From the NCBI GenBank assembly GCA_027579435.1, contig JANBPK010000932.1, forward strand, positions 1-64,000: DNA of 64,000 nt, in the 5' to 3' direction. The stretch comes from Candolleomyces eurysporus. Its lineage: Eukaryota > Basidiomycota > Agaricomycetes > Agaricales > Psathyrellaceae. A model generated the notes under the pieces. It was given only the letters and a program-made list of their open reading frames with translations, did no database searches and was not told where the DNA came from. Position numbers and translations under genes: made by a program. Shown piece by piece: positions 1 through 12,070 of this stretch (positions are counted from its first letter, which is position 1; the number at the start of each line of letters is the position of its first letter).

Positions 1-2
1 CT

Positions 3-1040
3 ACAGCCGATCCTGCGTTGGTGCAGCTGCACTCACGGACGTGGTTGGTCCACTGGTCGCTCTTCGTGTACTTTAACCACCCAGAGGGTCGGACGCTCTT
101 ACTCGAGACGTTCTTATCGCCTACGTACCTCAACACCATCCAAACAGCGTCACCCTGGATTTTGCGGTACCTCTCTGCCGCGGCTATCATCTCCCGCAAG
201 GCCGCTGCGTACCAACCGGGTAACCCCAACCCCGTCTCCTCGCGCGTGCGGAACGCCATACGGGAAGTTGTAAAGGTCATCCAGATGGAGGAGTACCAGT
301 ACCAGGATCCTGTTACGAGGTTCTTGAAGGAGTTGTATGTGGAGTTTGATTTCGAGGGCGCGCAGAGGGAGTTGAAGGAGGCTGTTGAGGTTGTCGGGAA
401 TGACTTCTTTTTGAATGAGTTTAGGGAGGAGTTTTTGGACAATGCGAGGTATTTGATTAGCGAGGCGTATTGTAGGATTCATCAGAAGATTGATATTGCG
501 TGAGTTCTTCCTTCCTTTCTCTCCTTGTCCGGCTGTTTCGTTGCTGATGTTCTCTTCTTTTCGACTTTAGCGACCTCTCTGAACGCCTCAACCTCTCAAA
601 AGAAGAAGGCGAGAAATGGATCGTCAATCTCATCCGAGAGACGAGGATGGGCTCGGATGCCAAGATCGATCTCGAAAAGGTGCGTTTCCTCTCTCCCTTC
701 CTACTTTCCTCTCCCATGCCCTCTCCTCTCCATCTATCGTCTCCCTTCGCTCCTCTCTCACCTTTTCTCTTCCCCATGTTCCCTTTCTTGCTGTCGCTAA
801 ACCTTCGATATCTTACAGAACGTAATCGAAATCAATCGTCCCGCCCAACCAGTCTACCAAACCATCATCGAAAAGACCCGAGGTCTCGCGCTCAGGACGC
901 AAGCCGTGGGGTCGGCGCTGGGGCGGAGTGCTCAGGCTACCTACGCCTCGTCGCAACAAGGGCAGCAGTCAAAATCTTCTGGGAAGGCAGATGCAAAGGT
1001 CGAGACCACGAACCAGGCTCCGGCCGTAGCAGTAAATTAG
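3..1040 (+). CDS. INT6: eIF3e (INT6) translation initiation factor subunit, 3' part
   Basis: Subunit e of eukaryotic initiation factor 3, a cytoplasmic complex that brings mRNA to the 40S ribosome. The reading frame is open to the window edge, so the 5' exons are missing. Exons <3..499, 571..679 and 819..1040, with GTGAGT/TTTAG and GTGCGT/ACAG introns in phase. Family hallmarks visible: [23 protein letters not shown], then [26 protein letters not shown], the NDFFLNEF block, [16 protein letters not shown] and the PCI winged-helix part [19 protein letters not shown]. The tail ending at the TAG is short and rich in Gln, Ser and Lys. Confident of the family; only the C-terminal part is present. 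Confidence 0.96.
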
Positions 1041-1564
1041 TGGGGGNACGGTGTTACTGTGCTTTTGTGTTCTCTTTCTTTCTTGGAATGTATCGATATG
1101 CATTACTTTTCCATCCTACGGCTGAGATGGTATGCGCTTTGCCTTCTGTGGGGAGTGATTTCCTCAGTCTTGTTTTTACTCATCAATTGGCTGTTTTTAC
1201 TCACCCTCTAGGAAGCGTCAACGGAGTTCTTGCGTGACGTACATACTGCATGGAAGTCGGGGTGAGTGAGGCATTATTTCCTACCCTTCTCTCTCTCACT
1301 GACAACCCGCCTTCACAGCACTCCCATGTTTCAGCCACTCGTTCAGGTAACCTTTGTTAATTTCTTTATGAAGAAGCGATCTATTCTGCCGCACCCTGTG
1401 TAAGGACTCTCGTAATCGTCTCCTTCGAAGCTCCTCAACCCTCGTGGCTTTGAGGGTGGAGAGAAGTTGAAGGAAAAGGGACGGACCAACCTCGCAGCTT
1501 TGCGAATTCGCGAATTCTAGTGTTCAATTGAATTTCTTCTTTGTATTCTTCGGCGGTTGAGGCA

Positions 1565-1574
1565 TATATATATT
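1565..1574 (+). promoter_or_regulatory. TATA box of the DUF1996 gene
   Basis: An alternating TA run (CATATATATATTA) lies about 145 nt before the start codon at 1718 and is followed by CT-rich sequence, as expected for a fungal core promoter. The rest of 1041-1717 holds the eIF3e 3' UTR and no other gene that I can support. Confidence 0.5.
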
Positions 1575-1717
1575 AGCCCACCTTCATACCCAGCTCTCGT
1601 CTTCTTCGAGAAAAAAAAAAGAAGAGAACCGCAACCGAGTTTCTCTTTCTCCTCGTACATCTCTTCGAAGGACATCTCTCTCACTCAGTGCTTGACTGAA
1701 GGATTCCAACGACTCTG

Positions 1718-3490
1718 ATGTGGTCTAGTCAGCTGCTACTCGCAGGCACCCTGCTCGTGAGCGGGGTGCATGGCCTTCTTAGGTTCCCATGTTCGCAGTT
1801 GGTGACGGAGAGGTTTGACCCGCTCGTTACCCCTGGACAGGTGTCTCCGCATGTGCATCAGATTGTTGGCGGGAATGCGTGAGTCGTTGTCGTTTGCATT
1901 TGTCTCGAGGTGTACCATGCTAAGTCGGCGTATACGTGTAGGTTCAACTTGACGATGAACCCAGCTCAAGGCGACATTTCTGTACTCTCGACGTGCACTA
2001 CCTGTCGGTTCAAAGAAGATAAATCGAATTATTGGACTGCAGTTTTGTATTTCAAACACCCGAATGGGAGTTACATTCGAGTGGGTATTCATTTCTCCAG
2101 CTGTCTTGCTCCTGGCTCGTTCACCCTCCCCTTCGAGCAATAAATCATTCGTTCATTCATTTGCTAACTTGATTCAACCATATGTAGGTCCCTCAAATGG
2201 CGAACCACGGAACCGGACCAGGCATCCAAGCCGGTGGAATGACTGTATATTACTTCCAACCCCGAGCGCCTACGAAGAATCTGAATATCGTCTCTTTCAG
2301 ACCCGTATGTCATCCTCTCTTCCCCTCCTCTCTCTGGAACGCAGCTGACCCGAGCTACGCCGCCAATCTACAGGGCTTCCGAATGATTGTAGGCAACCCG
2401 ATGCGCCGAAAAGACGATATCGATCCGGACGCTACTGCGTCTAAGGCTCTTACTTTCAGATGCTTCCAGGGTACTGATCCTGGACCGTTTGGAAGTCCGG
2501 GCAATTCGCCAGAGGATTCGACCCATTTTCCGAATAAGGTGTGTACTGGCGGGATCAGGACGAATATATTCTATCCGCAGTGCGTATCAGCTCCTCCAAG
2601 TGTTTCTGTGTGCGACTCGTGTATGGCGACTGACGATTGAACCTTGCGATGTAGGTGCTGGGATGGAGTGAACCTGGATAGTCCTGACCACTCTGTGCGT
2701 TCTCTCCTTCTCTCACCGAGTCTATTATCAAGTCTAACTGGATTCTGATCGTACAGAGCCACGTCGCCCACCCGAGTGGCACCCCAGCTCCTGACGGATT
2801 GCAGTTCTTCGGTACTGACTGTCCTGATACCCACCCTGTCCGGTTGCCCTTGCTTTTCGTTGAGATTGTATGGGATACCAGGCCTTTCAACGATCCGGAG
2901 CTGTGGCCTAAGGATGGGAGTCAGCCGTTCATTTTCAGTATGGGTGATCCGTAAGTTTCAGTCTCCTTCTCTCTTCCTGAATTTTCTGATTCAATCGCGT
3001 CATCTTCGTCTTCATCAGGACCGGATTTGGACAACACGCAGACTACATGTTCGGCTGGGAAGGCGATTCGTTGCAGCGAGCGATGGAAGTATGCACGGGA
3101 GGCGATGGGTTACCGCAGAACTGCCCGGTGCTTACGCTCCAGGATATTGAGACGATGAATAACTGTAGGTTGCCGGCGAAGGTGGATGAGGTTGTGGAGG
3201 GGCAATGTACGTTTGGTTTCTTTCGCTCTCTTGCTCTATCTTCCGGTTTCTGTTCCGCTCTTTCGTCTGTCTCCTTTCAGTTCTGCCCGTATGATGACTG
3301 GAGGACCGACCTGCTGATACTTTTTGATTTACTAGACATCGACCGTCTACCGGGATGCAACCCCGTTCAGGGCGGACCTGAGCCAGCGACGATGATTCCC
3401 AACTGCCAAGCACCTTCGGCCACCGTCGATACGCCCCATCCGACTGCACCTCCGGCTGTGGTGACTCCTCCTTGGACGATTAACATTTGA
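1718..3490 (+). CDS. Secreted DUF1996-family protein, copy 1
   Basis: Eight exons: 1718..1878, 1942..2080, 2188..2304, 2374..2579, 2655..2694, 2757..2950, 3019..3206, 3336..3490, giving 399 residues. It opens with a signal peptide (MWSSQLLLAGTLLVSGVHG) directly followed by the DUF1996 hallmark LRFPCSQLVTERFDPLV-TPG-HVHQIVGGNA. Further family blocks: CTTCRFKEDKSNYWTAVLYF, PQM-NHGTG, GGMTVYY, TFRC, CWDGVNLDSPDHSHVAHP, GTDCPDTHPVRLPLLFVEIVWDT, MGDPTGFGQHADYMFGWEGD and the C-terminal LPGCNPVQGGPEPAT. The C-terminus is a short Pro/Thr-rich tail. The family is extracellular and of unknown function; conserved Cys and His suggest disulfides or a metal site, which is inference. All intron phases close. 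Confidence 0.93.
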
Positions 3491-3741
3491 AGTGTCTCGG
3501 TCGCCATCACTGTCCGAGAGGTGGGTTGGGGTCGTGTTCGTGTTCAAGACTCAAGAGTGGATGACGTGAATTTTGGATATATATCAATACCGCCGTAGCT
3601 AAGCCATTCAATTATGAAAATCCGTAGTGTTTAGATGGGATGTCGTATGTGACTTCAAGGAATCTGCACTGGAAACAACTACTCGGTCGAAATTTTTTGA
3701 CGATGTCTGCGACTGCTGCAGGTAGGCCACCCATGTCACCG

Positions 3742-3813
3742 TCTCTGTTAGTATATCGGTTAGTACACGCGCCTGTCACGCGCGAAAGCTGGGTTCGACT
3801 CCCAGACAGAGAG
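3742..3813 (+). tRNA. tRNA-Asp (GUC)
   Basis: Folds as a tRNA without an intron. Acceptor arms TCTCTGT (3742-3748) and ACAGAGA (3806-3812) pair perfectly with a G discriminator at 3813. The D-arm contains TAGTATATCGGTTAGTAC. The anticodon stem CGCGC/GCGCG encloses loop CTGTCAC with anticodon GTC. The T-arm is CTGGG-TTCGACT-CCCAG. Internal A and B boxes are present, and no CCA is encoded, as expected in a nucleus. Confidence 0.93.
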
Positions 3814-3897
3814 ATAGTTTTTAAGGGGCCCTATCAACATATCATCTTCACGCTCCCTTTCGCTTACAGTGGCTTCGCACAACCTGCGAAAGTATAA

Positions 3898-4330
3898 ATC
3901 GACACCGACTTCACCGTCCTTCCCAGCTTCCAGGGAGCTCGGTCCAGCGGATCGATTTCCCATGTCGTCATTTTGAAAGTGTTCTTGGAAGACAAGCCGG
4001 TTCTGATCGTGCAGGGAGACAGGATTGGCGGTGAAATTGAGACGGAGCGGGTGATCTGATGTGTCTGCGGCTTGGTGACCTTGTTAATGAGATGGCCGAC
4101 CATCCCAACCCCAATCTCTTAATTTCTAATACGCTACAGATATTTACCGACTGCCCACTCTGGACGGTATCCCGGCGTTTGGGACGAAGCTCTGCTTTTA
4201 TTCCATTTAGGAGACTAGATATCTCAGACTGCGAGAAGTAGTTGGAGGCGAGTTGTCTGGGGGATACGGTGCTGAAGCTGCACTGTTATACTCGTGGATT
4301 CTCGATATTTGGTGTTATGAGAGAGAGAGT
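3898..4330 (+). pseudogene. Relic of an uncharacterised Agaricomycete protein family, copy 1
   Basis: The frame from 3898 reads IDTDFTVLPSFQGARS-SISHVVILKVF and runs to a TGA at 4057. In another frame, 4145 onward reads YRLPTLDGIPAFGTKLCFYSI and then meets a stop. The first piece aligns with the fragment at 9661 (VDINFTV...FQEVRS-ASIDHVVTF). From memory such pieces belong to a widespread basidiomycete family of unknown function with a possible nuclease-like fold; that assignment is weak. Frame changes and stops show the copy is dead. The remainder of 3491-5294 apart from the tRNA holds no supported gene. Confidence 0.5.
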
Positions 4331-5294
4331 CTCTGTTTCGTGGTGTAATCATGGGGATCATCGAAGGGTGCACCCCTCATTCCGAGTAGTGGAAGGGTGA
4401 GTGGAATACTCAACTTCAGACTTTGTGCAATAGGGCGGAATGGAATTTTGTCCCAGTATTCTTTCTGCATACTCATAAAGAGTAAATACTGTAACAACTA
4501 AGTCTACCTGCCCATCAGCATCGCCCCGAACCTTGAGGTCGTCGGAATTTCGGGTGTTGCTGTCCCACTTGATCTAACTTAGTGGAGAGCTAGATGAAAG
4601 CTGACTCGACAGTATGCTCGAAGTTTATGGACGATGAGTGAGCTCCTTGCTCGCTACCAAGATAGCCATCACCCCAGTATATCTCTAAGTGTATCGATGG
4701 CACTTGGAGTTTCGCAAACGCCCGGCGCTCGCAAAGGAGATCGAAACCAATGATGATGGTTACCACCATGTTGGTCAACACAGTCAGGTAAATGGAGGCG
4801 ATTTCAAGTTGTTGCAGTCTTCTGACGTTGGGTAACAGTAGTCTCTGAATGTTCGGGCCTAGTCCTGTAGCTTTGATCCTGTGAGGTCCAGGACGCTTCG
4901 AGTGATCATCGCGTACCTAGCAACACAGAGCGGGAAGATTTGTCATCCACGGACGCTCTCTCCAAATAACGAAACAGCAATACACCTACACCACTTCAGG
5001 TCATGAACACCAGACCTTGGGTTGACTCACATACCGTGAGGGCATCCCCAATAAAATAAGACACCCAAGCCTAATGTTGCTCATCAACTTCAATTTAGCA
5101 TTCAATTACCCCAAGCTGATGCGACCCCTGACCCTGATGGTGCTGAGCGAGCACCTCCCCATAACGTTGATCTCGCCGCTAAGAACTGCTGCGGTACCGA
5201 CAGAACACATGGGTGGAGAGAACGCGTACGGAGCCGTTCCTCGTGGAGTCAGGAATCGAATCGTGATGGTTATCACCAGGCTCCACCTCAACAC

Positions 5295-5302
5295 TATATA
5301 AA
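5295..5302 (+). promoter_or_regulatory. TATA box of the first GST gene
   Basis: TATATAAA lies 54 nt before the ATG at 5356, with CT-rich sequence between them. Confidence 0.55.
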
Positions 5303-5355
5303 GCCACCTCAGTCATTGCCTAATTTCGTTTTATTCTCTACCAACCATCCGGAAG

Positions 5356-6259
5356 ATGAAGTTTCCCGAGCTTGACCAGACAAAGATTACTTTTTTTNGA
5401 TTTAGCTTCGAATATCCCGAACCACCGGTACTCGTGCTCGACATGGAAAACCAGGTGAGGTTGTCATTTTGATCGATTTATGTTTTGTATCCAATTCTAA
5501 CCTGACCTGAACTCTGTCTTAAGATATGCACTCAACTTCAAACGCCTCCCATTCACAGTTCACTTCATCGACTTCATCGACGTCGAGCCGCTCTGCAAAC
5601 ATATCGGTGCAGAACCCACCATCGTCGTTCCCTCACCTACACCGGGTGCACCATCGCTCAGGCAAATCTACACCCTCCCAGTGATATATGACCCGACGAC
5701 CAAGAAAGCCGTTTCGGAGAGCCTGGCAATTGCGGAGTACCTGGACGCTACGTACCCCAGCGAGAACGAACACCCGAGGTTGATCAAACCCGGGACGCTC
5801 GGGTTCACCAGAGCGTTTGCGAAATGCATCGATACGCTCCTTATCCCTCCCGTTGCGCCTTTCTTACTTCCCGGTACTTTCCCTATCGTATTGGAACGTA
5901 GCAGAGAGTACTTCCGACGCACAAGAGAACCATATTTCGGAGGAAAGAAGCTCGAGGATGTGATTCCGAAGGGCGAGGCAAAGGTCGTGGCTTTGAAGAA
6001 GGTCGAGGATGTTTTCGGCGTGTTCGCTGGATGGTACAATGCAAATCCTTACGAAGAGTCAACCGAACTCGCGGGCGGACACCCTTGGCTAATGGGTACC
6101 GAGCCAAGCTACCCAGATTTGATTCTCGCTGGATACGTGATGTGGATGAAAAAGGTGTGGGGAGAGGATAGTGAGGAATGGAAGGAAGCAAGTTCTTGGA
6201 ACGGGCGCAAGTGGGAGAGGTTACTGGATGGCTGCAGGACTTTTGAGGGTGAGATCTAG
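5356..6259 (+). CDS. Glutathione S-transferase, GSTFuA-like, copy 1
   Basis: Exons 5356..5454 and 5524..6259, about 277 residues. It would conjugate or deglutathionylate small electrophiles or wood-derived compounds in the cytosol. The thioredoxin-like N-terminal part carries DLASNIPN, the STWKTR|YALNFKRLPFTVHFIDF junction across the intron, LPVIYDP and SESLAIAEYLDATYPSE. The all-helical C-terminal part ends in WGEDSEEWKEASSWNGRKW, nearly the same as in the second GST at 31.6 kb. The N-terminal frame does not run through: seven T followed by N at 5398 contain one base too many, and dropping one restores the GST reading. I treat this as a consensus error, not decay. The fungal GSTFuA class is recalled from family pattern. 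Confidence 0.85.
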
Positions 6260-8539
6260 ACTCCTTGACCACCAAATATAATTGTCTGTCATTATGGCCT
6301 ACCTGCCTAGCTAGCAATCTCAAGCCTTTACTTGGCAGCGCATTCACGCACACGTTTGGGGAATGCGGTGCCTGCTTTGAATACGGACGGATGTAGTTAG
6401 CGCGCCGTTTCGATACTCAATCTTCCTCTCACTACTTCAAAGGAAATTTCTTGGGATGAATAGGTGTGTGTATACTTTCTTAATGAAGAATAAGTCTGGA
6501 GGAATAGCAGCACTCATTGAACCTTGGGCTTCGACGACCTGCAAAAAACCTAATGGATAATTGCAGTTTCATAGATATGTAGATAGAAGCTCAATGCGTA
6601 AAAAATCAACTGAGCATTGTGCAGGGACTTATAATTCGGTGTTAAATCTCTCGGTCAAAGTCCACAGTCCTGAGCTTTGTTGATTTCATCAAATGATTCT
6701 GTCGTCCCTCTTCTAAAGTCTTCACATCCCGATAATGGCAGCCAAAGACGACGAATTCGAACAAATTTGCCTTTATTCATTGAGAGCATAGTTAGCAAAC
6801 CTCGTAATGTGTCTATCTCGGACTTGTGTATTATTTCACTTGATTCTTGCATATCAAAAGTTCCGAATACTGAAATTGTGATTGATCTACACGGACTGTT
6901 AATGTTTCTCGAAAACAGGAGTGAAAAAGACGTGTCTTCCACATCACCACCACCTTCACCATTGCTGGACTATCGGCATTGTGCACCGCGCTGGATGCTT
7001 CGCGTAGCCCTTCGTCCTCTTGAACACCATCATTTCCTAAACAAATAAAGTGACTCTTCATCTAGTCTTGAATTACGTCTATTCAATACGCTGAACATGA
7101 AGCTTGAAGTCCGACATTCTCTGGACTCTCCGCCTGAATCGCTGGCACGCAGAGCAGAATCGGGCAAGCCATTCTCTGGACTAGGACACCGTTCCTTCAA
7201 CTCGCCGCGCGTTGTGCTCCGACGTTTTGAGGTTTTGATTGAGGTCTTTGGAAGGGGATGAGAGTGATTTAAACCTATGTAACGAGGAGAAACTAGATTC
7301 AATGGCGGCCACGTAGGCTGTTTGAGAAGAACATACATTCGGCGTTTGGATGTGACGCAAAGCACAATTGAACAGCTGAAAATAGGTGAGAAGGTATGAA
7401 CGCTGCCATTTACTCCATGCTCCAGAAAGCTGAATGTTTGGCTAGTGGCTTGACACCTTCAAGCGTTCTCGCAACGGCATCCAGCGCCTTCAATCCGTTT
7501 TGGAGATGCTAGAAGATTATTGCTGCAATGAGAGGGAAGGAGAGTTTGAAGGAAGAAATGAGGGAGGAATACGTGCGTTCCTCATTTCTGTCTTTTGCCC
7601 CTCCACCTCTTCCCCAGGAACTGAAAATGTCTCTATTTCTGTAGAGCTTGACTCAACTGCAGTTTCATGCTGGCATACGTTCTTCTCCATATATAGGTAC
7701 ATGTCGTCTCTCCTTGCGCGAACATTCGTTGTGATATGTTGTGTGTTGCCAAACAGTATAATCCATCATGATTACTGATGAAATCGACTTGATCGTCAAA
7801 GGGAGATGTTTTCGCATCGAGCTACTCCACCTTTGCCCCATCTGGTTTATTCCCCCGTCTCAAGCTTGCCTTTATTCAATACTCTGTGTCAATATGTTTC
7901 CGTTTCTCAAGGAGATTTTTTCATCAGCCCCTATTCAAGCCATTCTTCGAGTCGCTCGTTTCAAAAGGACGTTATTGACGTTATTGACGCCGTAAATACG
8001 ACTGCGCTCAAAGCTTACCCCGAGAACAGATACAAGCGTACCGGGACAAGGTGGAGGACGAACTGTTTCAATTAACACTATCTTTTCTTACGTCCTATAA
8101 TCCCACTTCCTCCTTCATTTCGGGGCCCCTATATGGTGCTTACAAACAGACCTTGTCCCACTGACCAACGGTATCCCGCGCATTTGGACCACTTAAAAGT
8201 CAAAGTTGGGGCTGAAACCTGATGACCGATGAAAGCCAAAGTCAACCATCATTAGGTTGCAACAAGATATATGAATGAATACATACAATAACGGTTTACA
8301 ATGATGATGGCCACTTTGGTCGAGGAGGTAAACTTTGCAATCAGTTGAAATACGTTACAAAGACTGCGCGCCCAGGATAGCTTTCCATCCAGGCACGGAT
8401 ACTTGGTCCTGGCACTAGTCCATAAAAACGCTCAGAGCAGGGTTGACTCGATCCCCAGAGCGTTTGATACGTCTCTCACTACTGGAGCAGAAGAAGCAGA
8501 TAGCTGGTCTATCGATTTCCCTTTGCATTACGGACAACT
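6260..8539 (+). other. Intergenic stretch without a supportable gene
   Basis: Only short open frames without family resemblance, splice structure or paralog support are seen on either strand. A frame at 7806-8075 is open for 89 codons, but I recognise nothing in it. Probably intergenic DNA and old relics. Confidence 0.4.
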
Positions 8540-9315
8540 ATGAAGGCATCGTTCGTTTATCACCTCTTTTTCTTCCTCTTCCTGTCCCTCCGTTGGCTCT
8601 CGGAAGTCTCGGCTGCACCGGTTGGCATTCCGTACAGTGTACGCATTGTCTCCTCTCCTTTACTCTGCACGAATTTAGCTAACCATCATGTGTAGGATGA
8701 TGTTCTGGATCTGGAGTCAAGGCAACCTGCTCCCGCGGGCAAGGCACCACCCAAGGCTGCAGCGCCCGCCAGCAAGGCGCCACCCAAGGCTGTTGCCCCT
8801 GTCAGCAAGACACCTGTCCAAAATACTGCCCTCCTGAAGTAAGCTTTCAGCTATCCTGTCAACCTCTGACATCTAAAAAAAACATGCATCAAACAATAGA
8901 GACGCTGCGGATTTCATGAAATGGATGACAACCAACGTTCCCAAACACCAAGTGATGTTCTATAGCGGACGGACCAAGATCAACGGCAAATTCGTTTCAG
9001 CTCATGAGAAAATGCCTGAATTCGAGAAGAAGTTCAAGGTTAGCTCGCTCGTTACACTCATGGTCAAGGCCGGACTTCCTCCATACCCGCCGACATGGCG
9101 GCAGAGCCCAGAGTGGGACGAAGTTTCAAGGGGACTGGCGGCTACTTCATCGGGGGTGGTGCGCGTTTTTGCTGGGCCGCGATGTCATACAGAGTAGTGT
9201 TTGGCACAGGATTGAGCATAACACGTTGAAGGCAAACAAGAAGGTGTCGGCAATCGAGATGTACGTGCTTCAAGAGGACGGCACATTCGCACCTCTCTTC
9301 AAGGCCAAAATTTAG
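8540..9315 (+). pseudogene. Small secreted protein gene with a toxin-like C-terminal module, frameshifted
   Basis: Exon 8540..8638 gives a signal peptide (MKASFVYHLFFFLFLSLRW...SAAP). Exon 8696..8838 encodes a low-complexity Ala/Pro/Lys linker with the repeat SKAPPKA-APVS. The exon from 8900 encodes a compact module beginning KDAADFMKWMTTN and containing VMFYSGRTKING. The frame ends at a TAG at 9195-9197, but a well-formed continuation (SVWHRIEHNTLKANKKV) follows in another frame to 9315, so a one-base shift lies near the GGGGG run around 9151-9155. The module loosely recalls C-terminal domains of bacterial polymorphic toxins; this is a weak impression from memory. The gene may be dead or carry a consensus error. 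Confidence 0.55.
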
Positions 9316-9660
9316 ACAAGGTGCAACAGTGACATCGCTGGTTGTGGTGACCGTCCCTGTGTATAAATACACCCCGGTTATTTTCTTCTACATTGTCTAA
9401 CAGCTTCAAAGAGATCGTTTCTGAGAGCTGCATGAAAAAGCATTGACTGAAACTTCGCGCAAGCGCTGTGATACATCCTTCGGATCGATTACCTCATCGA
9501 GGGCCTGCCACAGCTCTAGATGAGACCGAACAGTTGCCTCTACCTGAGCTTACATCATGTCGCTAACTAAAGTTCTCCGCCAATTTCAAATCATCCTGAA
9601 TACACATTGCATCATTCTTCTTCTGTGGGCCATAACAAGCTTCTAGACACTTTATTCCCG

Positions 9661-9960
9661 GTCGATATCAACTTCACCGTCACTTCCAACTTCCAGGAAG
9701 TTCGGTCCAGAGCATCGATCGATCATGTCGTCACTTTCGACGTGTACGCCCGTGGTTTTTATCGAAGTGTCAGAAGGGCGAGTCACTGGTGCATCTGCTG
9801 ATGAAGTTGGCCGAGGGGGGAGGTGAAATAAGACTGTGAGATTACGTGAGCAAGGGGTCTGTGGAGAGGAAGGCCGAGGTCAAATTGCGGGACGACATTA
9901 GTTAGGGGCTGGAGGAGAAATTTGGTGAGCAAGAAATAAAGAGGTAGGAGATCCCCAAGA
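9661..9960 (+). pseudogene. Relic of the same uncharacterised family, copy 2
   Basis: The frame at 9661 reads VDINFTVTSNFQEVRSRASIDHVVTFDVYA, paralogous to the relic at 3898. Further pieces in shifted frames (VFIEVSEG; DYVSKGSVERKAEVKLRDDIS) continue the family pattern and are broken by stops. Non-functional. Confidence 0.5.
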
Positions 9961-11261
9961 ATGAACAAAGAAAATCACAAAGTGGCTAGAGCCTATTCGG
10001 ACTGTAATGATCCTTTCATAGTCGTCAGTCACTGTATTTTCCTACTCCAGATCTTCTCTCCGAATCATTAATTGCTTTGCATCACTCGCTTTGCGCAGAA
10101 ATTGATGTTTTCCTGTTGTCAGAGACCTACTTCCGTGAACAGGTTCCCCCTGAAGAAAATGTGTTGTCAATCGTCAAATGCTACATCCGATCGTTCGTCA
10201 CTAAGCACCCGCTTCAAGTTCACCGGAGGAAGTAGCTATCCGTGAAGCATGGACTAAACAAGTCGACTCTCAAATCGCTGTATAAACGAGGGATTACGCT
10301 AGGTGAATGGGGGACGGGCGATTGAGGAGTCACGGAGTCGCGGTCTTTCTGCCCTTAAGCGGCGAACGCATAGACTGCACGTACACGCATCAGCTTCTTT
10401 GTTTAGGTAGTCCCATATTTTCTTGTGCCCTTTCCGTTACGACGAGATCATCACCCGCTACTTGTTCCTCCAAACTCCGATCATCCCCGCTCCATTGGGC
10501 TACATAAAGACGTTTCCATCAAATCGCCATCGCAGATCGGAAGCGTCGAACATATCCGGCTTCCCCAGCACCTTCCAAGGTAGATGAACAGACCGAATCA
10601 ATAAATTTTCCTCCAGGGCGGTGCGATCATGCGATAAATCTGGCCTCTCCTTCTAAGGGGAAGAAATCCTGATCACGGGCGCGCCCAACCTCCTTGGTGG
10701 ACCAGCGGCACGCGAGAAGGCCACTCGGGGCCCTACCCTTGGATCGATAATGAATCCACTCCGGGGAGAATCATTGACCAGTTCTAAAAANTCGAACTCG
10801 TCGGGTTCTAACTCAACACTAGTTGACAGAGAAAACCCGTATGTGAATCAATCACAGTGGAGCAGAATCGTTCGTGCGTCCGGTGCAATACGCCTTGGTC
10901 GTCTTCGGGTAGGCTGCCAGTGGTCGATGAAGTTGCGTCCAGTAATATAGCGCCGATCAGGAGAAATACGCAGGAACGTGTTGCAAGTAAGCAAAACCAG
11001 TCAAAAGAACCACCCAGAGAACAGCGCCGAGGATAGTTAGTTTAAAGGCGAAAGATCGCTGTTCCCCCCAAAGTTATGATTGAGAGTTGATCGTAAGAAA
11101 GATGCTTCCGTGGTTTGGTAAGCTACACCCTTCTTGAATTTTGAAACGTGGGGTGAATGAGCGGCCAGTTGTGACGCGGAATATGATCATGTGGGGTAGG
11201 TCAGTAGTATCAGCACAGGGTCACAATAGCGAACCAACGAGACATTGACAATGTTTTCCGA
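9961..11261 (+). other. Intergenic stretch without a supportable gene
   Basis: No frame with family resemblance. It lies immediately upstream of the DUF1996 relic and may contain its eroded 5' exons, but I could not align any. Confidence 0.35.
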
Positions 11262-11605
11262 CAGAGCTGGATATGGCTCATAATAGGGACTACGATTTCG
11301 GATGGTAAGGGGGCTTCTCCACGGAATAGCAGCGCTGCATGACCTCCTGGCAGAAGACTTTAACGCCCTCTCTCCAGACCGATGAAGAGGTCAATACATG
11401 CATTCTCCAAACCGTCTTCCCTGAGGTTACCGAAAGCCAATGTGAGTCAACAAGCATTCATATTTGAGTCGTATTAGCTTTAATGACTCGCCAGGAAACG
11501 TCACCGTAGATCTCGGTTAGCTGCCTGGATGCAACCCGACTCAAAGTGGGCCTGAGCCAGCGACCGCTATACCCAACTGTGACGCTGTTTCGGCCATCGT
11601 CTAGG
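11262..11605 (+). pseudogene. DUF1996 gene relic (last two exons)
   Basis: Nucleotide-level match to exons 7 and 8 of the minus-strand DUF1996 gene at 26.3-27.9 kb, including the intron between them (both begin GTG.GTCAAC.AGCAT). Recognisable are LLAEDFNALS, ..EVNTCILQTVFPEVTESQ and LPGCNPTQSGPEPATAIPNC. There are several frameshifts and an early stop, and upstream exons are gone or unrecognisable. It sits directly upstream of DUF6533 copy A, exactly as the intact gene sits upstream of copy D. Confidence 0.75.
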
Positions 11606-12064
11606 AATACTGTCAGGCCACTTACACCTATGCGATTTTAGCTCTTCCATCCGAAATGAACTTACCAAGTTCTGGTTAGAAGTTGCCTGACTTCCATGCC
11701 TCGAACTCCATGTTGGATAAAAAGAGTGGATTACGTTACGTACATGTCAAAGAGGAGTTTCCGACCATCAAGGAATATACAACCGATTGTAGCCTCAACT
11801 ACATATAGCGGATCCTGTCTTTTCTATGCCACGCCGAGCGAAGATGATTGCCCACTAGAAACATGCATTGCGGCAAGCCACCGCCCAATATCACCGGGAT
11901 GACCGGTAGACAACTTTTGTTTGAATCATGGAAGGAGGATGTACCCACACACAAACACACGTAAGATCCGATAGGTATCATATGAATTATACCATCCGAA
12001 TAGAAGCGCCTTGGATGAAAAAAGGTGTGTAAACATAGCAAATAGGACGCTTCTTCGACATACA

Positions 12065-12070
12065 TATATA
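12065..12070 (+). promoter_or_regulatory. TATA box of DUF6533 copy A
   Basis: ACATATATAG lies 105 nt before the ATG at 12175. The surrounding ~110 nt are conserved in the inverted copy upstream of gene D (25.5 kb, minus strand), where the box reads ACATATAC. Retention beyond the coding region supports regulatory use or recent duplication. Confidence 0.6.

Noticed and set aside
150..482. Minus-strand open frame opposite eIF3e
   Set aside because: Shadow of a strongly conserved coding exon, without homology.
4146..4241. Reading of 4059-4241 as a functional small ORF
   Set aside because: The better family match lies in a different frame and is broken by stops, so this is a relic.
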